Assembly (NCBI GenBank): GCA_029977425.1
Contig: JAPOKX010000003.1
Location: 1 to 39,817, forward strand
DNA length: 39,817 bases
Direction of reading: 5' to 3'
Source: Actinomycetota bacterium
Lineage (GTDB): Bacteria; Actinomycetota; Actinomycetes; S36-B12
Numbering within the stretch: the stretch's first letter is position 1; each line of letters begins with the position of its first letter. Below, piece after piece: positions 8,770 to 16,864 of this stretch. A program made the translations under genes and the position numbers. The notes under the pieces were generated by a model. It searched no databases, was not told the origin of the DNA, and saw only the letters and a list, made by a program, of their open reading frames with translations.

Positions 8770-9396
8770 TCAGGCCTCGGTGGACTCGGCCGCGGCCTCG
8801 ACGGCCTCGGCGACGGCCTCATCCGCAACGACTGCAGCGGCGTCGGCGACAGCATCGGCCTCGACGGCAGCCTCGACGGCGGCCTCGGCCTCCGCGGCGC
8901 TGACCTCGCCGGCATTGGCCTCGGCGATCTCGACGATGGCCTCGGCCTCGGCGAGCACGGCGTCGTCAGCAGCGGCAACAGCGACAGCTTCGGCGACAGC
9001 GGCGTCGGCAACCTTCTCGGCAACCTTGCGCGGCGTCGGCGTCTTGGGCTCGTCGGCAGCCTGCTTGACGGCAGCCTCGTATGCGACGACCTTGGACTCC
9101 TTGGGCGCAGCGACCTTGAGGGTGCCCTCCTGGCCCGGCAGTCCCTTGAACTTCTGCCAGTCGCCGGTGATCTTCAGCAGCACGAGGACAGCATCGGTGG
9201 GCTGGGCGCCGACCTTCAGCCAGTGCTGGGCGCGATCGGAATCGATCTCGATGAGGCTGGGATCCTGCATCGGCTGGTAGACGCCGATCTCCTCGATCGC
9301 GCGGCCGTCGCGCTTGGTGCGCGAGTCGGCGACGATGACGCGGTACTGGGGGGCGTGGACCTTGCCCACGCGCTTCAACTTGATCTTGACGGCCAC
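8770..9396 (-). CDS. rpsP: 30S ribosomal protein S16 (bS16) with long acidic Ala-rich tail
   Basis: A bS16 of about 208 residues. The conserved core ([53 protein letters not shown]) fills roughly the first 85 residues. The rest is a low-complexity Ala/Glu/Asp-rich tail of about 100 residues, far longer than the roughly 80-residue E. coli protein. Actinobacterial S16 proteins often carry a shorter extension of this kind. GTG at 9396 is chosen because the family begins M-A-V-K-I and a GGAG lies 11 bases upstream; an in-frame GTG at 9426 would add ten residues. It leads the rpsP-khpA-rimM-trmD unit. The tail makes the opposite strand open, but that frame is not a gene. Confidence 0.95.
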   Translation of the reverse strand: MAVKIKLKRVGKVHAPQYRVIVADSRTKRDGRAIEEIGVYQPMQDPSLIEIDSDRAQHWLKVGAQPTDAVLVLLKITGDWQKFKGLPGQEGTLKVAAPKESKVVAYEAAVKQAADEPKTPTPRKVAEKVADAAVAEAVAVAAADDAVLAEAEAIVEIAEANAGEVSAAEAEAAVEAAVEADAVADAAAVVADEAVAEAVEAAAESTEA

Positions 9397-9600
9397 GGCC
9401 GGCACTGCTCCATTCGATTCGTCCACCCGAGGGTGGTCATGATGGTCCGTGGGCGTCGCGTGGGGGTGCGTCGCCGCCGGTCCGGCGGGTACGCCGCCCT
9501 GGGTTGAGAGGGACCCGGGACCGCGTACAGCAGGGAGGAGTCTGCCAGAGGGGGCCCCGAGGAGACCAATCAGCCCCTCGCGGACAGGCCTCGAGGGCTA
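9397..9600 (-). other. ffh-rpsP spacer
   Basis: This gap of about 200 bases precedes rpsP. It contains the candidate ffh terminator at 9575-9597 and G/C-rich repeats, including GGTCCCGGGTCCC on the minus strand. No clear TAnnnT promoter or open reading frame with coding character was found, although the rpsP promoter probably lies here. Confidence 0.35.
9575..9597 (-). terminator. Candidate ffh terminator hairpin
   Basis: A 6-bp stem (CCCTCG 9575-9580 with CGAGGG 9592-9597, loop 11) lies immediately after the tandem TAG TAG that ends ffh. There is no T-tract, so efficiency is doubtful. Confidence 0.4.
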
Positions 9601-11148
9601 CTAGCCGCCGAGGAGCTTCTTGACGTCGTCGGGGAGCTCGAAGTCCGCCGCGGCGGCCGGCGCGGCGGGGGCCTCGGCCGCGCGCACGGCAGCCTCGCGC
9701 TCCTCGGCGGCTCGCTTGGCCGGATTGCCGCTTCGGGCCTTCTTGGCCTTGGCCGGGGTCTTGCCGGAGCGGCCCTTGGACTTCTTGCCGCCCCCTCCCC
9801 CGAATCCCTGCATCCCGGGCATGCCGGGGATCCCGGGCATGCCCTTGCCACCGCGCATCTGGCGCATCATCTTCTGGGCCTCGCCGAAGCGGTCCACGAG
9901 CCCGTTGACGTCGCTCACCTGCGTGCCAGAGCCGCGAGCGATGCGCGCGCGGCGCGAGGCATTGAGGATCTTGGGGTCGCGGCGCTCCTGGGGCGTCATC
10001 GACTGGATGATCGCCGAGACGCGATCGAGCTCGCGATCGTCGACCTGGTCGAGTTGGGCCTTCATCTCGCCCATGCCCGGGAGCATCCCCAGGATCTTGC
10101 CGAGCGAGCCCATCTTCTTGACGGCCTGCATCTGCTCGAGGAAGTCCTCGAGCGTGAAGTCCTCGCCCTGCGAGACCTTCTGCGCCATGCGCTCGGCCTG
10201 CTCCGCGTCGAAAGCCCGCTCGGCCTGCTCGATGAGGGTGAGCACGTCGCCCATGTCGAGGATGCGCGAGGCCATGCGGTCGGGGTGGAAGGCCTCGAAG
10301 TCCTCGAGCTTCTCGCCTGTCGATGCGAAGAGGACCGGACGACCCGTCACCGACACGATCGAGAGGGCGGCGCCACCTCGTGCGTCACCGTCGAGCTTGG
10401 TGAGCACCACGCCGTCGAAGCCGACCCCGGCCCCGAACTCCTCCGCCGTGCGCACGGCATCCTGACCGATCATGGCGTCGACGACGAGCAGCGTCTCGTC
10501 AGGATCGACGGCATCGCGCACGCGCACGAGCTGATCCATCAGCTCGGCGTCGATGGCCAGGCGACCGGCCGTGTCGACGATCACGATGTCGTTGAGGTGC
10601 ACTTCCGCGTGCTTGACCGAATCGCGCGCGACCTGCACGGGGTCGCCCACGCCGTTGCCCGGCTCCGGCGCGAAGACCGGGACGCCTGCGCGCTCGCCCA
10701 CGATGCGGAGCTGGTCGACGGCATTGGGGCGCTGGAGGTCCGCGGCGACGAGCAGGGGCGTGTGCGACTGGGACTTCAGGTAGGCGGCGAGCTTGCCCGC
10801 GAGCGTGGTCTTGCCCGCGCCCTGGAGGCCGGCGAGCAGGATGACCGTGGGCGGCTGCTTGGCGAAGCGCAGGCGCCGGGTCTCGCCGCCGAGGATCTCG
10901 ACCAACTGCTCGTGCACGATCTTGACGACCTGCTGGGCGGGGTTGAGCGCGCCCGAAACCTCGGAGGAGAGCGCGCGCTCCTTGACCTTCGCGCAGAAGT
11001 CACGGACGACGGGCAGCGCGACGTCGGCATCGAGGAGCGCGATGCGTATCTCGCGGACGGTCTCGTCGATGTCCGCCTCGGACAGGCGCCCCTTGCCGCG
11101 GAGATTGCGGAAGGTTGCCGAGAGGCGATCGGACAGCGAGGCGAACAA
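9601..11148 (-). CDS. ffh: Signal recognition particle protein Ffh
   Basis: A 515-residue SRP54 GTPase that binds signal sequences at the ribosome exit and delivers chains to FtsY. Order of domains: N domain (FASLSDRLSATFRNLRGKGR), G domain with GLQGAGKTT, DLQRPNAVDQL, DTAGR and TKLDGDARGG, and M domain with Gly/Met-rich segments (GMLPGMGEMK; MPGIPGMPGMQGFGG). A long Lys/Ala-rich C-terminal tail follows. The start is TTG at 11148, with AGGAG 8 bases upstream and the family's usual N-terminus; the frame stays open upstream without homology. It ends in a tandem TAG TAG. glnD precedes it by 62 bases, so it may have its own promoter. Confidence 0.95.
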   Translation of the reverse strand: MFASLSDRLSATFRNLRGKGRLSEADIDETVREIRIALLDADVALPVVRDFCAKVKERALSSEVSGALNPAQQVVKIVHEQLVEILGGETRRLRFAKQPPTVILLAGLQGAGKTTLAGKLAAYLKSQSHTPLLVAADLQRPNAVDQLRIVGERAGVPVFAPEPGNGVGDPVQVARDSVKHAEVHLNDIVIVDTAGRLAIDAELMDQLVRVRDAVDPDETLLVVDAMIGQDAVRTAEEFGAGVGFDGVVLTKLDGDARGGAALSIVSVTGRPVLFASTGEKLEDFEAFHPDRMASRILDMGDVLTLIEQAERAFDAEQAERMAQKVSQGEDFTLEDFLEQMQAVKKMGSLGKILGMLPGMGEMKAQLDQVDDRELDRVSAIIQSMTPQERRDPKILNASRRARIARGSGTQVSDVNGLVDRFGEAQKMMRQMRGGKGMPGIPGMPGMQGFGGGGGKKSKGRSGKTPAKAKKARSGNPAKRAAEEREAAVRAAEAPAAPAAAADFELPDDVKKLLGG

Positions 11149-11180
11149 CGCGAGGGCTCCTGGTCCATGAGGGCGTCGAA

Positions 11181-11207
11181 GGGGCCCGGTCGCCCGGGCG
11201 TCGCCCC
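11181..11207 (-). repeat. GC-rich inverted repeat between glnD and ffh
   Basis: GGGGC (11181-11185) and GCCCC (11203-11207) enclose the palindrome CGCCCGGGCG (11191-11200). It sits just after the glnD stop on the minus strand and could slow or terminate transcription of the amtB-glnB-glnD unit. No T-tract follows. Confidence 0.35.
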
Positions 11208-11210
11208 AGC

Positions 11211-13618
11211 CTAGATCGTGCGGGCGGCAGCGTCGTTCGGGCCTTGCTGGAGACGATCGAGTACGGCGCCGACCACACGCGCGCGCTCGGCGGATCCGAG
11301 CGTGCCGCCCCCGGCGGCACGCAGGTAGAAGACGTCTACGGCCTCGGATCCCAGGGTCTCGATGCGCGCGGCCGTGATGCTGGCCCCCGCTTCCCTGATG
11401 GCCTCCCCGATCCGATGCAGGAGCGCCGGCTCGTCGTGGGCGCGCACCTCGAGGACCTCCGCGTCGCTTGCCGCGCCGGGCACGAAGTCCACGCGGGGCG
11501 GAGCGCCGGTCGTGCCACGTCGGCGATGCGCGAGCCGCTCGCGCACGTCCCACTCGCCCGCGAGCGCGCGCAGGATGTCGGAGCGCACGAGGTCGAGCGC
11601 AGGGAACTCGCCATACAGGGGCACGACGGTCCATGCCGTGAGCGCGCGATCGCCGACGGTCTCGGTGTCTGCCGCCTTCACCTCGAGGCGATGCACCGCG
11701 AGGACACCGGCGATGGCGCCGAGCAGCCCCGGGCGGTCCGGCGCCGCGACGATGATGCGCGAGGCCGGCGACCCCGCCTCGAGGACGAGCGCGACACCCT
11801 CGGAGGCAAGGAGGTGCGCATGCCGCTCGGCCAGGACGGGGGGCGCAGGGGGCAGCGCGCCTGAGAGGCGCGCGCGCGTGCGTGCGGCGAGGTCGTCCAC
11901 CAGGGCCGCCTTCCACTCGCTCCAGGCGCCCGGCCCTGTCGCCGCTGCGTCGGCGTAGGTAAGCGCGCGCAGCAGTTCGAGCGTCTCCACGCAGCCGACA
12001 GCAGCGGCCACCTGGTCGGCGGTGAGGGGATCGTCCAGATCGCGACGCGTCGCGGTGTCGGGAAGCAGCAGGTGGTGCCGCACCAGGCAGACGAGCACTC
12101 CCCGGTCGCCGGCGTCGAGTCCCATGCGCGCGCCGATCACGTCCGTGAGCTGGGCGCCCACCTCGCTGTGGTCACCCGGGTGCCCCTTGCCGATGTCGTG
12201 GAGCAGGGCACCCAGGACGAGGAGGTCGGGACGGCCGACGTCGCGCAGGTGGGCCGCTGCCGCGGCCGCGGTCTCCACGAGGTGCCGGTCGACCCGGTAG
12301 AGATGCACGGGATTGCCCTGCGGTGCCGACCGCACCGCCACCCATTCAGGGATGAGCCGCACGATGAGCCCGTGCTGATCGAGCGCCTCCCACACCGGCA
12401 CCAGCCCGATGCCCGATCCCAGCAGGGAGACGAGCGCATCGCGCGCATCAGAGGGCCACGGCACCGGCATGGGCGCGGACTCGCGCGCAAGCCGTGCCAC
12501 CGCCGCGGGAGAGACGGGCAGCCCCGCCTGGGCAGCGGCAGCAGCAAAGCGCAGCAGGAGCGCGGGATCCCGGTCGGGTCGCGCGTCGGCGGCAAGCGCG
12601 ACTTCGCCGTCGTGCACCACGACACCGTCCGCCAGCGGCACTCTCTCCGGGCCCGGGCGGCGCAGTCGCCGACGCACGCCGCGATCCGACCGACCCCGCT
12701 GGAGACGCGAGACGCGGTGCCACATGGTGTCTGAGGCATAGGCGATGGCCCGGGCTGCCTCGCCGAGTTCGCGGAGCATCGCATCGCGACCATCGAGCCC
12801 GAGCCTGCGGGCCACGTCCTCCTGGTCCTGCGTGCGCAGGACATCGGACGGTCGCCGTCCCTCCTCCAACGCGCAGTCGTGCAGGGCGTCGCGTAGGTCG
12901 AGAAGAGATGAGCGCACCTCGTCGAGACCCTCGCGCGGCACGTCAGTGACCCACGACGCAGCCACGGCATCGAGGATCCCCGAATCACGCAGGCCGCCGT
13001 AGGACTCCTTGAGATCAGGTTCAAGCAGGTGCGCGGCGTCGCCATGCCGCGCTCGACGTGCCTCCACGGATGCCCGCACCTCATCCAGGCGGGTGCGGGC
13101 GAGGGCACGCCAGTCGGCGAGGATCGCACTCGCCACCCGTTCGCCCAGGGCGATGTCGCCGGCAATCGGGCGGGCGTCGAGCAGTCCGAGGATGACGCGG
13201 ATGTCCTGGGTGGCCGCGCGGCGCACCTCGGCGGGAGTGCGCACGCTGTGATCGACCGGCACGCCGCTATCCCATGCGGGATACCACAATCGGTCCACGA
13301 CCTCGGTCACCCGCGCATCGGTGGGGTCGACGCGATCGGGCAGCACGAGGAGCAGGTCGAGGTCACTGCCCGCCGTCAGGTCGCCGCGCCCGTAGCCGCC
13401 GACCGCCACGAGGCAGGCACCGAGGCCGTCGGCCCCGCTCGCCTCGAAGACAGCCGTGAGCCAGTCGTCCGTGAGCGCGGAAAGCGCGCGCCGGCGCGCG
13501 GGCCGTGACGCGACGGGCCGGCTCAGGAGCTCGCGGCGCGCGTCGCGATACGCCGAGGGGCCGGCGGACAGGGGCACTGACCCCGCCGCCGGCCCGACTC
13601 CCGTGGTGGGCTGCGTCA

Positions 13619-13619
<1 letters not shown>
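11211..13619 (-). CDS. glnD: PII uridylyl-/nucleotidyltransferase GlnD
   Basis: An 802-residue bifunctional enzyme that modifies and demodifies the PII protein in response to glutamine. The N-terminal nucleotidyltransferase domain has GGYGRGDLTAGSDLDLLLV, with the two catalytic Asp residues in SDLD. The central HD hydrolase domain has LLHDIGKGHPGDHSEVG. Two C-terminal ACT domains follow (RIIVAAPDRPGLLGAIAGVL and LEVRAHDEPALLHRIGEAIR). In actinobacteria GlnD adenylylates rather than uridylylates PII. The ATG at 13619 shares a base with the glnB stop (TAATG). It is third in amtB-glnB-glnD. Confidence 0.95.
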
Positions 13620-13957
<338 letters not shown>

Positions 13958-15265
13958 CTACTGCTCCCCTCCGTGCGCGCGGTGACCGATGCCCGCGAAG
14001 ACTCCGCCACCCCCTGAATCTCCCAGTTCGTACGCCGACTCCGCATGCTCATTGAGATCGACTCCGCTGATCTCGACGTCCTCGCTCACCCGGAAGCCCA
14101 TGGTCACCTTGATGAGGTAGCCGATGATGAAGGTGAGGATCAAGGAGTAGAAGAGGACGGCGAAGGCCCCGATCGCCTGCTTGCCCAGCTGCTCCGCGCC
14201 GCCTCCGTAGAGGAGTCCATTGACTCCGGCCGGGGCGGCCTCGGTGGCGAGGAATCCGATGAGCAGGGTGCCGACGAGTCCCCCGACGAGGTGGACTCCC
14301 ACGACGTCCAGGGAGTCGTCGTACTTGAGCTTGTACTTCAGGCCCACGGCGAGGGCGCACAGCACGCCGGCGATGAGGCCGATGACCGATGCGCCCAGGG
14401 GGCTCACCGCGCTACACGCCGGCGTGATGGCGACCAGGCCCGCGACGATGCCCGATGCGGCACCGAGCGACGTGGCATGCCCGTCCCGGACCTTCTCCGT
14501 GATGAGCCAGCCGATGCCAGCGGCGCACGTGGCGACGAACGTGTTGAGGAACACGACGGCCGAGGTGTTGTCTGCCGCGACCTGCGAGCCGGCGTTGAAG
14601 CCGAACCACCCGAACCACAGCAGGGCGGCGCCGATCATCACCAGCGTCAGGTTGTGGGGCTTCATGGGCGTCCGTGGCCAGCCGAGTCGGGCTCCCAGCA
14701 GGATGACCAGCGCGAGGGCCGCGATGCCGGCGTTGATGTGGACCGCAGTGCCCCCCGCGAAGTCGATGACGCCGAGCTTGGCGATCCAGCCGCCCGTCTC
14801 GGGGTCTAGGTTGAAGACCCAGTGCGCCACGGGGAAGTAGACCAGGGTCGCCCAGATCGCCGCGAAGACCAGCCAGGCACTGAACTTCGTGCGATCGGCG
14901 ATGGCACCGGCGATGAGACCTACCGTGAGGCAGGCGAACATCGCCTGGAAGGCCACGAAGATCATGGCGGGCACCGTGGCCTCGGGATCATCGACCATGA
15001 GGCTCTCGAGGCCGAAGTACTCCGTGACATTGCCCAGGAGGCCCGCGTCGCCGTACGACGCACCGAAGGCCATCGAGTAGCCGTAGAGCATCCACAGGAT
15101 GCCCACGATGAAGAGCGCTCCCATGATCATCATCATCATGTTGAGCACGGACTTGACCCGCACCATGCCTCCGTAGAAGAAGGCCAGGCCGGGGATCATC
15201 AGCAGCACCAGCGCGGCTGCCATGAGCATCCAGGCGGTGTCACCGGTGTTGAGCGCGGATTCCAT
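13958..15265 (-). CDS. amtB: Ammonium channel AmtB
   Basis: A 435-residue Amt/Rh-family ammonium channel with about 11 membrane segments. The twin pore histidines are present: H176 in GGTAVHINAG and H325 in VVGVHLVGG. Asp168 in VIDFAGG matches the structurally important Asp of AmtB. The cytoplasmic C-terminus (FRVSEDVEISGVDLNEHAESAYE) is the region that PII contacts. Start is ATG at 15265 with GAGGAG upstream. A GlnR-like box lies about 120 bases upstream, suggesting induction under nitrogen limitation together with glnB and glnD. Confidence 0.96.
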   Translation of the reverse strand: MESALNTGDTAWMLMAAALVLLMIPGLAFFYGGMVRVKSVLNMMMMIMGALFIVGILWMLYGYSMAFGASYGDAGLLGNVTEYFGLESLMVDDPEATVPAMIFVAFQAMFACLTVGLIAGAIADRTKFSAWLVFAAIWATLVYFPVAHWVFNLDPETGGWIAKLGVIDFAGGTAVHINAGIAALALVILLGARLGWPRTPMKPHNLTLVMIGAALLWFGWFGFNAGSQVAADNTSAVVFLNTFVATCAAGIGWLITEKVRDGHATSLGAASGIVAGLVAITPACSAVSPLGASVIGLIAGVLCALAVGLKYKLKYDDSLDVVGVHLVGGLVGTLLIGFLATEAAPAGVNGLLYGGGAEQLGKQAIGAFAVLFYSLILTFIIGYLIKVTMGFRVSEDVEISGVDLNEHAESAYELGDSGGGGVFAGIGHRAHGGEQ

Positions 15266-15328
15266 GCGTCACACTCCTCGCGTCGCGTCTCTGGGTGGTT
15301 CGACTGCGCGCGAGCAAATCCCACGTCC

Positions 15329-15397
15329 GTTACCCGTGATGTGTCCGCGAGTTACGGGTCGGTGACTTCCGAAGCCCGGATGTTTCGGGCATGTGAC
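15329..15397 (-). promoter_or_regulatory. GlnR-like operator upstream of amtB
   Basis: On the minus strand GTCAC (15397-15393), six bases, then GAAAC (15386-15382) matches the actinobacterial GlnR half-site pattern gTnAc-n6-GaAAc at every defined position. Further toward amtB, two GTAAC copies (15355-15351 and 15333-15329) lie exactly 22 bases apart, the spacing between equivalent elements in a double GlnR box, but their partner GaAAc positions are poor. GlnR activates amtB-glnB-glnD in Streptomyces and mycobacteria. The first pair also lies in a weak GCCCG/CGGGC hairpin just after ftsY. Pattern match only. Confidence 0.55.
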
Positions 15398-15404
15398 GCG
15401 AGGT

Positions 15405-16634
15405 CTACTCCTCGAGAAGGGCGTCGACGAATGCCTCGGGCTCGAAGGGGGCGAGGTCGTCAGGCCCCTCTCCCAGGCCGACCAGCTTGACCGGCACGCC
15501 GAGCTCTCGCTGCACGGCGACCACGATGCCGCCCTTGGCCGTGCCGTCCAGCTTCGTCAGCACGATGCCCGTGACATCGACCACTTCGGAGAAGACCTTC
15601 GCCTGGGTGAGGCCGTTCTGGCCCGTGGTCGCATCGAGGACGAGGAGGACTTCGTCCACGGGCCCCTGCTTCTCGATCACGCGCTTCACCTTGCCGAGTT
15701 CGTCCATGAGGCCGACCTTGGTGTGGAGGCGTCCGGCGGTATCGATGACGACCGTGTCGACGTCCGCCTCGGCACCGATGCGCACGGCATCGAAGGCGAC
15801 GGCAGCGGGGTCACCGCCCTCCGGGCCGCGCACGACGGCCGCGCCCACGCGGTCGCCCCAGGTCTGGAGTTGGTCAGCAGCTGCGGCTCGGAAGGTGTCT
15901 GCAGCGCCGAGCACCACGGTGCGTCCTTCCGCGACGAGCAGGCGGCCGAGCTTTCCCGTGGTGGTGGTCTTGCCGGTGCCATTGACACCGACGACCAGGA
16001 GGACCGCGGGACCGTCGCCCTCGCGCGTCGAGCGCAGCGTACGGTCCATCGTCGGATCGACCAGGGCGATGAGCTCCTCCCGCAGGAGGGTGCGCACCTG
16101 CTCGGGCGTCGACGGGCTCTCGGCCATCACGCGCGCGCGCAGGCGCTCCATGAGGTCGGTCGAGGCGGCGACTCCCAGGTCGGCGGTGAGGAGGGTCTCC
16201 TCCACCTCGTCCCACGTGGCCGCGTCGACGGAATCGCGCGACATGAGGGCCAGCAGGCCGCGGCCGAGTGCGGACTGGGAGCGAGCGAGCCGCCGGCGCA
16301 GGCGAGTGAGTCGCCCTGCCGCCGGCTCCGGCTGCTCGAGCCCCAGCTCCTCGGCACGCAACTCCTCGAGGTCGACCTCCTCGAGGTCCGCCTCGATCGG
16401 CTCGACCTCCAGCGTGGCCGTCGCGCCGAGAGCGTCAGCCGGCACGGCCTCCTCGATGGGGCGGCGCGTGGTGTCGCGCGGGACGGTGTCGTCATCTCCC
16501 ACCCCGGGCGCGTAGTCGATGCCGGGGCGCGGCCGCGCAGGCGGAGCCGGCCGGCGACGTACGAGGGCGACGACGACGCCCACGATGACGAGGAGGGCGA
16601 CGGCGAGAGCAACGATGAGACCGAGGGAATCCAC
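15405..16634 (-). CDS. ftsY: Signal recognition particle receptor FtsY
   Basis: A 409-residue SRP receptor GTPase. A hydrophobic N-terminal segment (about residues 4-26) can anchor it to the membrane and is followed by an acidic A domain rich in Glu. The NG domain then has VGVNGTGKTTTTGKLGRLL, DTFRAAAADQLQ, DTAGRLHTK and TKLDGTAKGG. The start is GTG at 16634 with AGAGGAT upstream. It lies between smc and the amtB operon, the order also seen in mycobacteria, and works with ffh elsewhere in the window. Confidence 0.96.
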   Translation of the reverse strand: MDSLGLIVALAVALLVIVGVVVALVRRRPAPPARPRPGIDYAPGVGDDDTVPRDTTRRPIEEAVPADALGATATLEVEPIEADLEEVDLEELRAEELGLEQPEPAAGRLTRLRRRLARSQSALGRGLLALMSRDSVDAATWDEVEETLLTADLGVAASTDLMERLRARVMAESPSTPEQVRTLLREELIALVDPTMDRTLRSTREGDGPAVLLVVGVNGTGKTTTTGKLGRLLVAEGRTVVLGAADTFRAAAADQLQTWGDRVGAAVVRGPEGGDPAAVAFDAVRIGAEADVDTVVIDTAGRLHTKVGLMDELGKVKRVIEKQGPVDEVLLVLDATTGQNGLTQAKVFSEVVDVTGIVLTKLDGTAKGGIVVAVQRELGVPVKLVGLGEGPDDLAPFEPEAFVDALLEE

Positions 16635-16691
16635 GGCCCGATCCTCTCAGGAGCGGTGTCGCGGTCGGCAGGGGCGGCGTCGCAGTAGGCG

Positions 16692-16736
16692 ATTGTGCGG
16701 CTGATTATCGGTATTACTCGCTCTCAGCCGCACAAT
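16692..16736. repeat. 13-bp perfect inverted repeat in the smc-ftsY gap
   Basis: ATTGTGCGGCTGA (16692-16704) and TCAGCCGCACAAT (16724-16736) are exact reverse complements separated by a 19-base AT-richer spacer. This is the most notable element of the 230-base gap between smc (stop at 16865) and ftsY (start at 16634). A second, shorter imperfect palindrome lies at 16749-16768 (GCGAATTCCC/GGGGAATCGC) and may be the smc terminator. The long spacer argues against a simple intrinsic terminator; an operator or a mobile-element trace is possible. Confidence 0.7.
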
Positions 16737-16864
16737 TCGCGCGTGGGAGCGAATTCCCGGGGAATCGCGCGAGGCCCGCTCGCTCGCCTTCCCGAAGGTG
16801 GCGCTCACGCGCGGCCCGCTTGTCGGCCGCGGCGAAGGCCGGACGAGCCCGTCGTGGCCGCGCG

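Noticed and set aside
8159-9280. Plus-strand frame rich in Ala/Ser/Thr opposite rimM, khpA and rpsP
   Set aside because: It arises from the Ala-rich codons of the rpsP tail read in reverse; the minus-strand genes have clear families.
11149-11916. N-terminal extension of Ffh in the same open frame
   Set aside because: The extension overlaps glnD antisense sequence. The TTG at 11148 has a good Shine-Dalgarno and begins exactly at the conserved Ffh N-terminus.
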